From: Symbiodinium natans
Lineage: Eukaryota; Sar; Dinophyceae; Suessiales; Symbiodiniaceae
Length of the DNA: 64,000 bases
Direction: 5' to 3'
NCBI GenBank assembly: GCA_905221605.1
Contig: CAJNDS010000724.1
Span: 846,652-910,651, forward strand
Numbering within the stretch: position 1 is the stretch's first letter; each line of letters begins with the position of its first letter. Both the position numbers and the translations under genes were made by a program. This document shows positions 52,661-63,289 of this stretch, in pieces. Under the pieces are notes generated by a model, which did not search any database, was not told the origin of the DNA, and saw only the letters and a list, made by a program, of their open reading frames with translations.

Positions 52661-53383
52661 ATGACCTTGTTGTCCAAGGCCAGCTTTGGGTGAAAGACGT
52701 CAATCGAACTTGCGTTGCAAATGCATTGCTGCTGATGCTGACCTGATGCTGACCTGGTGAAGCAAGAATGACGATAGCATCATCATTGCCTGAGCTCTGC
52801 CGGTTGTTCATTGCTTGTGTCGAAGGGGAGGGCTGCGGGTCCTGATGCGTCGCAGGCCCTTCTTGCGGCTGCTTGCTGCGCAAGCGCCTGGGCCTGCACC
52901 AACAATGGCGAGTTCGACCAGAACTCCTTCACGGCGTCCCTCTATGGTGGCTCCTTCGGCGGCATGGCGCTGGCCCTCATCATGGTGATCCTGGCCTCCT
53001 TGCCGCTTTGCTGTGGAGTGTTGAAGCAGTACGGGAAGATCATTGCTGGCGTCGCCATCGTGCTTGGATTGGTCTCATTGGCGGTTCCCCTCCTTGGCTC
53101 CATGGGTGCCTGCGGGCCTTTCGTGGATGCCATTTGCAGTGAGCGCTGCAGCGGCTACGAGTGCTCGGCACAGGAGCGAGACGACATGGCATCCCTTTGC
53201 AACGCGCTGGGCTTCCTGGTGGTCTACATCGGCGCCTTTGGCTGGGCCACCTGCGTCTTGGGCATCGTGGCGGCCTCGCTGGGCTGCTGCGTGTGCTGCG
53301 GCTGCTGCAAGGCCAACATGAACGAGCCCGCGGCCAAAGGTGGGCCACCCGTAGTGGTGGGGTCCGTGCAGCAGGGGGCTTAA
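52661..53383 (+). CDS. Array copy 3, 181 aa
   Basis: Exons 52661-52678 and 52856-53383, intron 52679-52855 (177 bp). Protein identical to copy 2. Possible spliced-leader acceptor AG at 52570-52571. Period from the copy 2 stop is 1592 bp. Confidence 0.7.
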
Positions 53384-54242
53384 GAGACTCTGCAAGCTGC
53401 TTGTGACCATTACGGTCAGGCCTGGGCTGGGCTCAATAGGGGTCCGGCCATTGTGGGTTGAACCCTTAGGCTTCATTTGACGGCTACTCCTCTCATCACT
53501 ACTGTGCACAACTAAGGCAGATGTACGACATGTCGAGAAATTCTCAGCAGACTTTCGTTTTGCCCCGCTTCTCGCTCTCGCTCTCTCTCTCACTCTTTTA
53601 ACACGCCGATTGCCCATGAATGCTCGCGTCAAACAAAGCATAAAGGTTGCATGTGCCCAGACTGCAGGCGGCCATTTTTCTAGAGTTGCTTACTAAATAG
53701 CAGCTCTCCTGTCGCTGATTCGGGCGACCGTGAGTTTTGCCAGTCCAAGACAACCCCAAGGGCGCGCTTGGCTGGTGGCGAACTCTTGCATGGCCTTGCT
53801 GGATCACGTTGAGGTCCGCAGGTCCGCTTGATGCACCAGCGAAAAATAGGAATTTGCGAGATTTCCGGCTTCGGTCGCCTTGGCGCGTGCGCCACCTCCA
53901 TCTTTTGAATGCGGAGTGCCTGCAAGCGGTTCGTAGTGGAGCAATTGCTTGCCGACCTGACCGTCGGTGTGTTTTAGAGTGAGACAGCAGCAACTGATAT
54001 CATCAGTTTCATACTGCAGTTCCTGGGGCAGCGATGTTGTTTCAGTGCGAAGTCAGCGGCAGGTTTGGGAGTTGGGGGTCAAGGGTGGTGTGTCCTGTCT
54101 TGGTGGAGCTACACGAAACAATCCGTCCGCGCCTGTTTTCTTTGGCGTGCCAGCTGGGGGCTGGGCATGACTCAAAGTGTCTGGGCCGAGCACACTAGAA
54201 GCTCAAGCACTTTGGCCAGCACGCCCCGCCCCTCGTCGCACC

Positions 54243-54961
54243 ATGACCTTGTTGTCCAAGGCCAGCTTTGGGTGAAAGACGTCAATCGAACTTGAGTTGC
54301 AAATGCATTGCTGCTGATGCTGACCTGATGCTGACCTGGTGAAGCAAGAATGACGATAGCATCATCATTGCCTGAGCTCTGCCGGTTGTTCATTGCTTGT
54401 GTCCGAAGGGCTGCGGGTCCTGATGCGTCGCAGGCCCTTCTTGCGGCTGCTTGCTGCGCAAGCGCCTGGGCCTGCACCAACAATGGCGAGTTCGACCAGA
54501 ACTCCTTCACGGCGTCCCTCTATGGTGGCTCCTTCGGCGGCATGGCGCTGGCCCTCATCATGGTGATCCTGGCCTCCTTGCCGCTTTGCTGTGGAGTGTT
54601 GAAGCAGTACGGGAAGATCATTGCTGGCGTCGCCATCGTGCTTGGATTGGTCTCATTGGCGGTTCCCCTCCTTGGCTCCATGGGTGCCTGCGGGCCTTTC
54701 GTGGATGCCATTTGCAGTGAGCGCTGCAGCGGCTACGAGTGCTCGGCACAGGAGCGAGACGACATGGCATCCCTTTGCAACGCGCTGGGCTTCCTGGTGG
54801 TCTACATCGGCGCCTTTGGCTGGGCCACCTGCGTCTTGGGCATCGTGGCGGCCTCGCTGGGCTGCTGCGTGTGCTGCGGCTGCTGCAAGGCCAACATGAA
54901 CGAGCCCGCGGCCAAAGGTGGGCCACCTGTAGTGGTGGGGTCCGTGCAGCAGGGGGCTTAA
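54243..54961 (+). CDS. Array copy 4, 181 aa
   Basis: Exons 54243-54260 and 54434-54961, intron 54261-54433 (173 bp). The intron has a 4-bp net deletion just before the acceptor (GTCCGAAGGGCTG), while the exon stays in frame, as expected if that stretch is intronic. Downstream spacer is of the second type (see copy 5). Confidence 0.7.
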
Positions 54962-55891
54962 GAGACTCTGCAAGCTGCTTGTGACCATGACGGTCAGGCC
55001 TGGGCTGGGCTCAATAGGGGTCCGGCCATTGTGGGTTGAACCCTTACGCTTCATTTGACGGCTACTCCTCTCATCACTGCTGTGCACATAGTCCCCAAAC
55101 TAAGGCATGTGTTCAAAATGCCCAATCCTCTGCCAAGGATGAGAAATTCTTAGCAGACGTTCGTTTTGCCCCCTTCTTTCCCTCTCTCGCTCTCTCTTTG
55201 TTCAGCCCTGTTGTTCTTGCACGCTTCGTAGAGCAACGTACTGAACGTGCCAAACACGTCAATTGCCCATGAGTGCTCCCGTCAAACAAAGCATAAAGGT
55301 TGTATGTGCCCAGACTGCAGGCGGCCAATATATATTTCAGAGTTGCTTACTAAATAGCAGCTCTCCTGTCGCTGATTTCGGGCGACCGTGAGTTTTGCCA
55401 GTCCAAGACAACCCCAAGGGCGCGCTTGGCTGGTGGCGAACTCTTGCATGGCCTTGCTGGATCACGTTGAGGTCCGGAGGTCCGCTTGACGCACCAGCGA
55501 AAAATAGGAATTTGCGAGATTTCCGGCTTCGGTCGCTTTGGCGCCACCATCTTTTGAATGCGGAGTGCCTGCAAGCGGTTCGTAGTGGAGCAATTGCTTG
55601 CCGACCTGACCGTCGGTGTGTTTTAGAGTGAGACAGCAGCAACTGATATCATCAGTTTCATACTGCAGTTCCTGGGGCAGCGATGTTGTTTCAGTGCGAA
55701 GTCAGCGGCAGGTTTGGGAGTTGGGGGTCAAGGGTGGTGTGTCCTGTCTTGGTGGAGCTACACGAAACAATCCGTCCGCGCCTGTTTTCTTTGGCGTGCC
55801 AGCTGGGGGCTGGGCATGACTCAAAGTGTCTGGGCCGAGCACACTAGAAGCTCAAGCACTTTGGCCAGCACGCCCCGCCCCTCGTCGCACC

Positions 55892-56614
55892 ATGACCGTG
55901 TTGTCCAAGGCCAGCTTTGGGTGAAAGACGTCAATCGAACTTGAGTTGCAAATGCATTGCTGCTGATGCTGACCTGATGCTGACCTGGTGAAGCAAGAAT
56001 GACGATAGCATCATCATTGCCTGAGCTCTGCCGGTTGTTCATTGCTTGTGTCGAAGGGGAGGGCTGCGGGTCCTGATGCGTCGCAGGCCCTTCTTGCGGC
56101 TGCTTGCTGCGCAAGCGCCTGGGCCTGCACCAACAATGGCGAGTTCGACCAGAACTCCTTCACGGCGTCCCTCTATGGTGGCTCCTTCGGCGGCATGGCG
56201 CTGGCCCTCATCATGGTGATCCTGGCCTCCTTGCCGCTTTGCTGTGGAGTGTTGAAGCAGTACGGGAAGATCATTGCTGGCGTCGCCATCGTGCTTGGAT
56301 TGGTCTCATTGGCGGTTCCCCTCCTTGGCTCCATGGGTGCCTGCGGGCCTTTCGTGGATGCCATTTGCAGTGAGCGCTGCAGCGGCTACGAGTGCTCGGC
56401 ACAGGAGCGAGACGACATGGCATCCCTTTGCAACGCGCTGGGCTTCCTGGTGGTCTACATCGGCGCCTTTGGCTGGGCCACCTGCGTCTTGGGCATCGTG
56501 GCGGCCTCGCTGGGCTGCTGCGTGTGCTGCGGCTGCTGCAAGGCCAACATGAACGAGCCCGCGGCCAAAGGTGGGCCACCCGTAGTGGTGGGGTCCGTGC
56601 AGCAGGGGGCTTAA
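55892..56614 (+). CDS. Array copy 5, 181 aa
   Basis: Exons 55892-55909 (MTVLSK) and 56087-56614, intron 55910-56086 (177 bp). The last repeat unit continues to about 57,180, then diverges (right edge of the array). The 3' spacer has a CCAATATATATTTCAG segment shared with copy 4 and absent from copies 1-3. Confidence 0.7.
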
Positions 56615-57531
56615 GAGACTCTGCAAGCTGCTTGTGACCATGACGGTCAGGCCTGGGCTGGGCTCAATAGGGGTCCGGCCATTGTGGGTTGAACCCTTAC
56701 GCTTCATTTGACGGCTACTCCTCTCATCACTGCTGTGCACATAGTCCCCAAACTAAGGCATGTGTTCAAAATGCCCAATCCTCTGCCAAGGATGAGAAAT
56801 TCTTAGCAGACGTTCGTTTTGCCCCCTTCTTTCCCTCTCTCGCTCTCTCTTTGTTCAGCCCTGTTGTTCTTGCACGCTTCGTAGAGCAACGTACTGAACG
56901 TGCCAAACACGTCAATTGCCCATGAGTGCTCCCGTCAAACAAAGCATAAAGGTTGTATGTGCCCAGACTGCAGGCCGCCAATATATATTTCAGAGTTGCT
57001 TACTAAATAGCAGCTCTCCTGTCGCTGATTTCGGGCGACCGTGAGTTTTGCCAGTCCAAGACAACCCCAAGGGCGCGCTTGGCTGGTGGCGAACTCTTGC
57101 ATGGCCTTGCTGGATCACGTTGAGGTCCGGAGGTCCGCTTGACGCACCAGCGAAAAATAGGAATTTGCGAGATTTCCAGCTTCGGCCCTTTTGAATGCCG
57201 AGTGTCTGCAGATGGTTCGTAGCAGAGCATTGTTTTTCCAACTTGACCCTCTGTGTTACAACTGATGTCAACAGCTCTTTACTGCAGTTCGATGTTTTCA
57301 TCTCAGTTGTTAGCAAATTGAAGACGAGACCCAAATCCGGCCATGGCGCGAGCAGCGCAGTGGCTTCTCATGCCTGTTCTGCAGAGTGGGGCGATCGAAC
57401 CGTTGGAATCATTGAACTGCTGGGGACGCGACCCAAACCATGTCATGCAACTGGGCCAACAGGATGTGCGAACCTGCAACGCGTAGGGAGCATCGACGGA
57501 AGCCTCCTTAAGGTTGTTTTTGGGGTTTACG

Positions 57532-57607
57532 AAAATAGGGGGACCCCAATATAGACCCTAAAATAGTAGGACCCCCTTAAAATAAGGACCTTGATTTCGT
57601 AAACCCC
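57532..57607 (+). mobile_element. Family J MITE, intact copy
   Basis: GGGGTTTACGAAAATAGGGG ... TGATTTCGTAAACCCC, 76 bp with about 14-bp inverted ends, flanked by TTTT on both sides (possible target-site duplication). It lies just after the right edge of the gene array. Confidence 0.75.
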
Positions 57608-57867
57608 CTTTTGAATCATGTCGGCCTCTCATTCGACATGAAGATTTGTGCCAGCACATGCGTCGACATGCCTGCATGTCTGCGGGCACGTGAGGGTCCC
57701 CGAGCCTCAGTCGTGACCGCCCAACTGTCGTGCACATCAGCAATCCCACGCAGCCTAAATCCCAGGTCCTAAACCCCTGAACCGCCTAAGCCCCTCCGAG
57801 AACCGGTAGCAGCCGAAACTGAGAAGAAAGAGCCGAGCCCACAAGAGCGAGCTCCAAAAGCTACAGT

Positions 57868-58179
57868 ATGAACTCTTTACTTGGGCTCTTTACTTTGGCT
57901 GTCTCCGTGAGGCAAGATTTCTGCTGCTTACACGGTGGGCTGGAAAGCTGCTTTGCGGAGAGCTTCACTTTTGAGGCATGCTGTGAAGGGAGCGACGAAA
58001 GGTGGTCACCTTTGACCGACGCCCTAGTGGAGCACTTGCGGAGCAGAGTCGAAAGCGGCGATAGCCGTCTCCCAAGTCGTTGGGAGCTCTTTGCAAGCCT
58101 GCTCGCTTCCCTGAACCTCTCGCGCGCTTGGGCCGAAGTGGGAGCACCTCGGTGGAACAAAAGACCAATAGTAATATAA
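57868..58179 (+). CDS. Secreted Cys-rich ORF, 103 aa
   Basis: ATG-started single ORF. N-terminus MNSLLGLFTLAVSVRQ looks like a signal peptide, followed by DFCCLHGGLESCFAESFTFE and ACCEG, a Cys-pair pattern I recall from N-termini of secreted or Golgi dinoflagellate proteins (from memory). The rest is acidic and helical (TDALVEHLRSRVES; WELFASLLASLNLSRAWAEV). May be a first exon, as the stop follows a low-complexity IVI. Antisense ORFs overlap. Confidence 0.5.
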   Translation: MNSLLGLFTLAVSVRQDFCCLHGGLESCFAESFTFEACCEGSDERWSPLTDALVEHLRSRVESGDSRLPSRWELFASLLASLNLSRAWAEVGAPRWNKRPIVI

Positions 58180-58375
58180 AGATATGTGCATATACCACCA
58201 AGCAGCAGAAGCGAATGGTTGCAGTATTGAAAACTGTTTTTTGTAGTATTACTCTCATACTTTACTAGTATATGATCACAACAATACAATAGTATTGTCA
58301 TGATAGTACAATGGTTTCATACAATTATCAGGTTCATATTGTCACAATATTGATTGCGTCGTTGGCGCAGTCGTG

Positions 58376-58616
58376 CGGAAATCCGCACAGACACGCAAAG
58401 ACGTGAAGACACGCGAAGACGAGCGACCATGCCAAGATGAACACTCGAAGCCGAGAGAAGACGAGAGAAGACGAGAGAAAACGACCGAAGACGAGCGAAA
58501 ACGTGCGAAGACAAGCGAAGGCGATCGAAAACAAGCGAAGAGACGCGAAGACAATCGAAGACAAGGGAAGACAAGGAATGACAAGCGCAGACACGCGAAA
58601 ACGAGCGAATACGCGC
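58376..58616 (+). repeat. 10-bp-periodic 'GCGAAGACGA' minisatellite
   Basis: About 22 units of CGAAGACGAG/CGAAAACGAG-like sequence with a near-constant 10-11 bp step, so short A-tracts face one side of the helix. The ORFs over it are Lys/Glu/Arg-rich (plus) or Ser/Leu/Phe-rich (minus) and are repeat artefacts. Confidence 0.85.
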
Positions 58617-59076
58617 CACCTGGCGCCACACTCGTCTTTACTTCTGCATTGCTCGGCATCATTTGCCTGGGCGTAGCTCGGCGCAGGATTTCTTTACGAC
58701 CATGTTGCCGCCACTCTATTGATGTTATATCAGGACAACTTGATATTTTCAGAAGATGGTACGAACATTTGCTAACAAGCTTATAGTAATATTGTTCTAG
58801 TCTTACAACAGTCCTATAGCAAGGTAGCATTATTCCAACAATCTTGTAGTCGTACTACAATAATACTCACATAATTGAGGGTCTTATGAACTCAGCTCCC
58901 AACCCTAAACCCTAAACCCTACCCCCTAAACCCTAAATCCTAAACCCTAAACCCTAAATCCTAAACCCTAAACCCTAAACCCTGTAAACGCTTGCGCGCG
59001 CCGCCGCCTCGGCAGCCGGGCCTTGGTGACGAGACAGTGATCCTCGAGGCGCCTGCTCTCCAAGTGGCTCTCCAAG

Positions 59077-59240
59077 TACTTGGAGGTTCATGGTACTTCG
59101 GGTAGGGTTTAGGGCTTAGGGTTTAGGATTTAAAGAACTAAACTGTACTCAAAACTGTACCTATAACCATGTTAGGGCACTTAAGGGCACTTAAGGGGCA
59201 TATAAGTGGATTATCAGTACAGCTATAATTGGTTAATAAG
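59077..59240 (+). mobile_element. Family A MITE with internal telomere-like insertion
   Basis: TACTTGGAGGTTCATGGTAC start. Right after GGTACTT comes CGGGTAGGGTTTAGGGCTTAG and more units, then the element resumes (AACTGTAC...TTAATAAGTA). The right terminus is degraded. Confidence 0.7.
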
Positions 59241-59459
59241 TAACTTGGCTGGAAACTTGGCTTCTCGAGCTCCGTGGCGGGTCAGTCGCGGGGGGGGGGG
59301 GGGGTCCTGCGGAGGTTCGAGTGGGTCCAGGGGAGTTCTCGCTTTTTTGAGCGCAGCGTCTTTAGGAGTCGCTGACTGGGACCGCCCACGACATCGGAAG
59401 GGGGGAAGGAGTTCGGATCCTGGTCTGCTTGTTCTAGGCGCCTCTCGGCAAGAAGCCGA

Positions 59460-60340
59460 TCCTACAAGAAAATAGTAGTATCATTTGAAAACTATGAGAA
59501 ATTTAAAGCAACAGATAGTCTTATTATATCACTCTGACATTATTGGAAAACGACGTATCTGTTTTTAATATTGTTTACGTTCTTGTTTACATGGTTAATC
59601 ACCAGTCTAGCTCCTAATAATACCAACATTAAGACACTGAACGAATTAGCGTCCGGTTTTGTCTTTCAAGGGTCTTTTCCTGCGGCTTTCTTATTGTAAT
59701 GTGAAGAGAACATTATTATAAGGCTTTATAATGAGGCACGAAGCATGAAAGCTGCAATATGAATATGAACGTGCCCGCGAGGAAAGAAGACGCAGCAAAT
59801 TGGGGCAGTTTCGAAGACTTTTAGTACCAACCTGGGCTGTTGGCTTCCTATTAATGATTTATGGGTTTAGGGTGTAGGGTTACTAGCCCGTAGAATTAAG
59901 GTGTAGAGAGCACATTATTTGTATTATAAGCGAACCAGAGAGCCCATGAATACAATTAAGATGTGAACGAAACACGGGACACGATAATAATAGTAATGCC
60001 GCATGAAAGAAAAGAAAGAACGCATGCGGCTCACTCACTACTTTCTTTTGGTTTTCTTGTTGGTTTCGTTCACCAAGGGCCCGTAAGAATATTATGATTC
60101 ACGCATCACGGGTTCTTTGTAATTTTAATATTATAACCGCCCTCGCGTTCTCTTCACGGATGCAGCATTTCCCCCTTGTTCGGCGGCCTCACGTACAATA
60201 ACTATAGACTCTAGGAAAGGCACCATTTCAAGGAGAACTCATGACACTTCCCTCTTCCTCTTTGTCCCTATTATTATATTACGGGCGTGAAATTAAATAC
60301 GCTCGCGCATTTGAAGTCTAATGATGGCGATTAACTTGCA
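59460..60340. other. AT-rich spacer without a gene
   Basis: AT-rich with short GAAA and TATTA repeats; only one small telomere-like patch (59863-59880). No coding-like frame on either strand. Confidence 0.6.
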
Positions 60341-60362
60341 CTAAACTCCGCGCAGCTCTCAG

Positions 60363-60773
60363 GTTCAAGGAGGATCCTTCATCCAGAAGCTGCTCGCGAA
60401 CGCCCCGTGGCCCTTGGTGCAGACGCTGAGTCAGGTTTCGCTCATCGATACATGGAGGCATCGGACAGTTTCGGGGCTTAGGGCTTAGGGCTTAGGGCTT
60501 AGGGCTTAGGGGGATTCTGTCTGAGGACAAGAAAAAGGTCCCGCACAGCCAGAGATGTAGGGCTGAAGGTTGCCGCTCATCGCCCCACTGACCCCACCGT
60601 CTCGAAGTCTTGTGTGTCGGCCAAGTTCCCTAAACCCTAAACCTTAAACCCTAAACCCTAAACCTTGAACATCCCTAAACCCGAAACCCGAAGCCCAAGT
60701 TCTGGCCAGGCACCACCCCACCGGCTACTTCCAGGATAAGGCCAACGTCCCAGATGAGCCACGGCAGAGATGA
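60363..60773 (+). CDS. Three 3' exons with two telomere-like introns
   Basis: Exons 60363-60475 (VQGGSFIQKLLANAPWPLVQ, then TLSQVSLIDTWRHRTVS), 60526-60624 (TRKRSRTARDVGLKVAAHRP then TDPTVSKSCVSA) and 60710-60773 (HHPTGYFQDKANVPDEPRQR, TGA) are phase-consistent. Intron 60476-60525 is only 50 bp: GC donor, five TTAGGGC units, acceptor CTGTCTGAG. Intron 60625-60709 is CCCTAAA-type. The second exon is basic. Family not recognised; no start found. Confidence 0.6.
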
Positions 60774-60930
60774 GGGTTTAGGGTTCAGGGTTCAGGGTTC
60801 AGGGTTCAGGGTTCAGGGTTCAGGGTTTGGGGTTTAGGTTTCGGGTTTAGGGCTTAGGGAAATGAATCCAAGAGCTTGGAAGCTGTTGCTTGAGGTCATT
60901 AGGAGGCCTCTAACAGGAGAGTTTGCGACA

Positions 60931-61155
60931 TGTGCAGAGAAACCTATAGCCGAAATCCTAAACCCTAAGCCCTAAACCCTAAACCCTAGACCCTAATCCC
61001 TCAAGACAAATAAACCGAAAGATGCTTCTGTGCTGTCTACATATGGCTCGACAACTGCGCCAATGCCACAAAGCAGCTTTGCAGAGACCATGGCCCCCTA
61101 TGTGGCTGAATTCATTGGAACCTACCTTCTCGTTTTTGCCATAGCTATTTGTGGC
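60931..61155 (+). CDS. Aquaporin/MIP-like N-terminal exon(s)
   Basis: The frame from about 61021 reads MPQSSFAETMAPYVAEFIGT then YLLVFAIAICGIAES. 'AEFIGTYLLVF' is the typical first-helix sequence of major intrinsic proteins (water/glycerol channels). The exon breaks off where a family I repeat begins. A short upstream exon (MCRETY, 60931, GC donor) would be phase-compatible but is speculative. NPA motifs and later helices are not in the window, so the gene is interrupted, continues beyond a long intron, or is a remnant. Confidence 0.45.
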
Positions 61156-61330
61156 ATCGCGGAGAGTAGAATTGTATGTGGTACCAGTCGAATTTCCCAA
61201 GTTATTTGTCTAAACAGCGGACAAGCTGAGTTCAAGTATATTGCTCCAAAACACTCTTGGGAGGCCGAATGCTTATTTTTTAAACCTCTAGGGGCTTTCC
61301 CTACCAGAGCCCCCCTCCCGATCCCCTCCT
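61150..61330 (+). mobile_element. Family I dispersed repeat inside or after the MIP-like exon
   Basis: Reverse complement of 23790-23975. Its first bases create GCGGAGA|GTAGAATTG, a possible GT donor right after the last channel-like codons. Confidence 0.6.
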
Positions 61331-61745
61331 CCCTCTTTCCGGCCCCTCTCCAGATCCCCCTCCTCACCCCCCCAACCCGCCAACCCCCGCCCCACCCGTT
61401 CAAAACTTTCGTTCAAAACTTTCGGTCAAGAAGTTATTGACACAGACCCGATACAATTGCTGTAAAGCCCAGGAGCACCATCAAGCCCTGATGCAGGCCG
61501 GGCCCTGCTGTCATCCCAAAACAAGGCACCCGAGCCGGCCCTTAAGAGAGAGAGGGAGAGGGAGAGAGAGTTAGTGTTGTTTAGGGTTTGGGGATTAGGT
61601 GTGCAGGGTTTAGTAGAAGAAGAAGGAAAACACGAAGAACAATAATCAGAAGAAAAAGAAGAAGAGGAGGAAGAGGAAAAGAGTGAGAGAGAGAGAGAGG
61701 AGGCATCCTGCTTTTCAGCTGCAGACCTATTCGGCCTGTGCCCAT

Positions 61746-61845
61746 GGTAGTTCTCTAAATTAGGGTCCTTTGTGGGTACCCATTATAAGGCGGTACCCTC
61801 TAAAAGGGATGACAAAGAGGGACCCTAATTTAGGAAGCTACACAT
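61746..61845 (+). mobile_element. Inverted-repeat element (family C/D-like)
   Basis: GTAGTTCTCTAAATTAGGGTC ... GACCCTAATTTAGGAAGCTAC, about 20-bp inverted ends, internal GGTACCC/GGTACCC. Preceded by GA-rich low-complexity DNA (61546-61700). Confidence 0.65.
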
Positions 61846-61955
61846 GTCTGACCTCCCTAAACCTGTTCCCTAAACCCTAAACCCTAAACCCTAAACCCTA
61901 AGCCCTAAGCCCTAAGCCCTAAGCCCTAAGCCCTAAGCCTTTGTCTGCCTCCCAG

Positions 61956-62301
61956 CCATGCCATGCAGGAGGCCATGCAGAGGCTCACGCCATACTGGCC
62001 GAAAGTGCGCTTCCTCCAGGCGAGGCATCACCTGGACGGAGGTCAATGGGAGTTTAGGGTTTAGGGTTGAGGGGGTTTAGGGTTTAGGGTTTAGAGGTTT
62101 AGGGGGTTTTGCCCGCAACCATGGGTCACCCTGAAAGCAACCCCAGCATCGTATCGTGCAAGACCAGCATTTCAGGTGGAGTCCGTCGTGGGGGCGCGCG
62201 TCTTCGACGACGAGTCGCTGGACTTTGTGTCGCCTGGCACACCAAGCACCGGGACCACGATGTCAGAAGACCAGCTCTCTGCTCAACTCCCCTGGCTCTA
62301 A
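61956..62301 (+). CDS. Two 3' exons of an unrecognised gene
   Basis: Exon 61956-62041 (acceptor TCTGCCTCCCAG; EAMQRLTPYWPKVRFLQARH then HLDG; donor G|GTCAAT) and terminal exon 62176-62301 (acceptor CATTTCAG; VESVVGARVFDDESLDFVSP, then TPSTGTTMSEDQLSAQLPWL, TAA). TTTAGGG repeat lies between. With the GT donor the phases do not match; a GC donor inside the first exon (CGAG|GCATC) and an AG at 62162-62163 would. Both exons look genuinely coding. Confidence 0.45.
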
Positions 62302-62334
62302 AGACAAAACGCATGCAAGCAGAACTACTCACTA

Positions 62335-62440
62335 CTAGGGGTCGGAATAAATACTGATAGTATTTCCTTATGGTCCAGATATAAATATGCTATCATAATA
62401 GCCCCCAAAGCCCTATTCTCATTATTAAGGTCCCTGGAAC
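62335..62440 (+). mobile_element. Family E element, uninterrupted copy
   Basis: GGGGTCGGAATAAATACTGA ... CCCTATTCTCATTATTAAGG, the best reference copy for the family. Confidence 0.65.
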
Positions 62441-62460
62441 CCGACTTCTGTCTGCGCAGA

Positions 62461-62580
62461 TGATGACTCGGACACAAGCCGCCCCGTCGCTGCAGCTTCT
62501 TCTTTGCTGGTGCCTCCGATGCCTTTGCGCGACCTGCGCTGCGAACCACCGTGCGCGAGTGCCATCGTGCCAGGGGCTAC
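62461..62580 (+). CDS. Coding-like exon with two open readings
   Basis: Follows a strong acceptor (CTTCTGTCTGCGCAG). One frame starts ATG directly (MMTRTQAAPSLQLLLCWCLR, signal-peptide-like, open to 62735); another reads DDSDTSRPVAAASSLLVPPM and ends TGA near 62582. I cannot choose. Confidence 0.35.
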
Positions 62581-62739
62581 ACAATGACTTTAGCTGCTGC
62601 CTGTCCTCCTCCGCTAACCGAAAATTCCCGCGCACAGACCCAGAAAGGCCACGAACCACAAAAGTTGCAAAATGGATTTTGAGCGCTGCCTACCCTTTAA
62701 CCCGAGACGTTCCGAGAACCCCCAAATCCACATGAGAGC

Positions 62740-63285
62740 CCTGTGGCACATGGGATTTCAAGAACTTCCTGTTTCGCATGTCACAAAAACCGGAAACTCA
62801 AGAACAAAAACAGGCGTGCAACGGAGTCTGACTGCACCAGTGTTGCTTGCTAGAACACGGGGCTGAAAAGCGAAGGAGGCTCCTGAAAGCGAAAAGCGAA
62901 GGCCTACAATAACATCCCGGTTCATTCCTGCGCACGCCCTTGCCTAGTCCCAATCAGCTGGCAACAAAGACATGGATACCGCAGTTTCTGATGAGGAGGG
63001 GGGGGGTTAAGGGGTATACTCCGATATACAGGGGCTCGGCGATACTAAGTGTGATCACGCGGGGCATACTTTCGGGACAGATCTCAGGTATCTGGATGCA
63101 CGTCATGATTATTGCGGAGTGATGGAGGACCCCTGCTTTCCAGGATTCAGTCCAGGTTCTAAGATTCGCATAGGACTTCAATGCGAATATCTCCAGCTGA
63201 GCAGCATTCTACGGCAGGAGTCGAGCGTGCTGCACACTTCCTTGCCCTTCTTGTCGTATTGACTGGGCTCGCCTGGAGATTCTGC
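62740..63285. other. Unassigned stretch before the methyltransferase exons
   Basis: No telomere-like repeat and no exon I can support. Earlier methyltransferase exons may lie here or beyond a longer intron. Confidence 0.4.
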
Positions 63286-63289
63286 CGAG

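Larger units (their letters stand above)
49480..57180 (+). repeat. Five-unit tandem gene array, unit 1.58-1.65 kb
   Basis: Stop-to-stop distances 1580, 1592, 1578 and 1653 bp. Coding parts differ only by silent changes (for example GGT/GGG near 51523, CCT/CCC near 51758), spacers by indels and two spacer types. Telomere-like repeats are absent here. Typical of dinoflagellate head-to-tail gene arrays read by trans-splicing. Confidence 0.9.

Noticed and set aside
58317-58830. Overlapping ORFs on both strands of the 58.4-kb minisatellite
   Set aside because: Repeat-driven composition with no conserved features.
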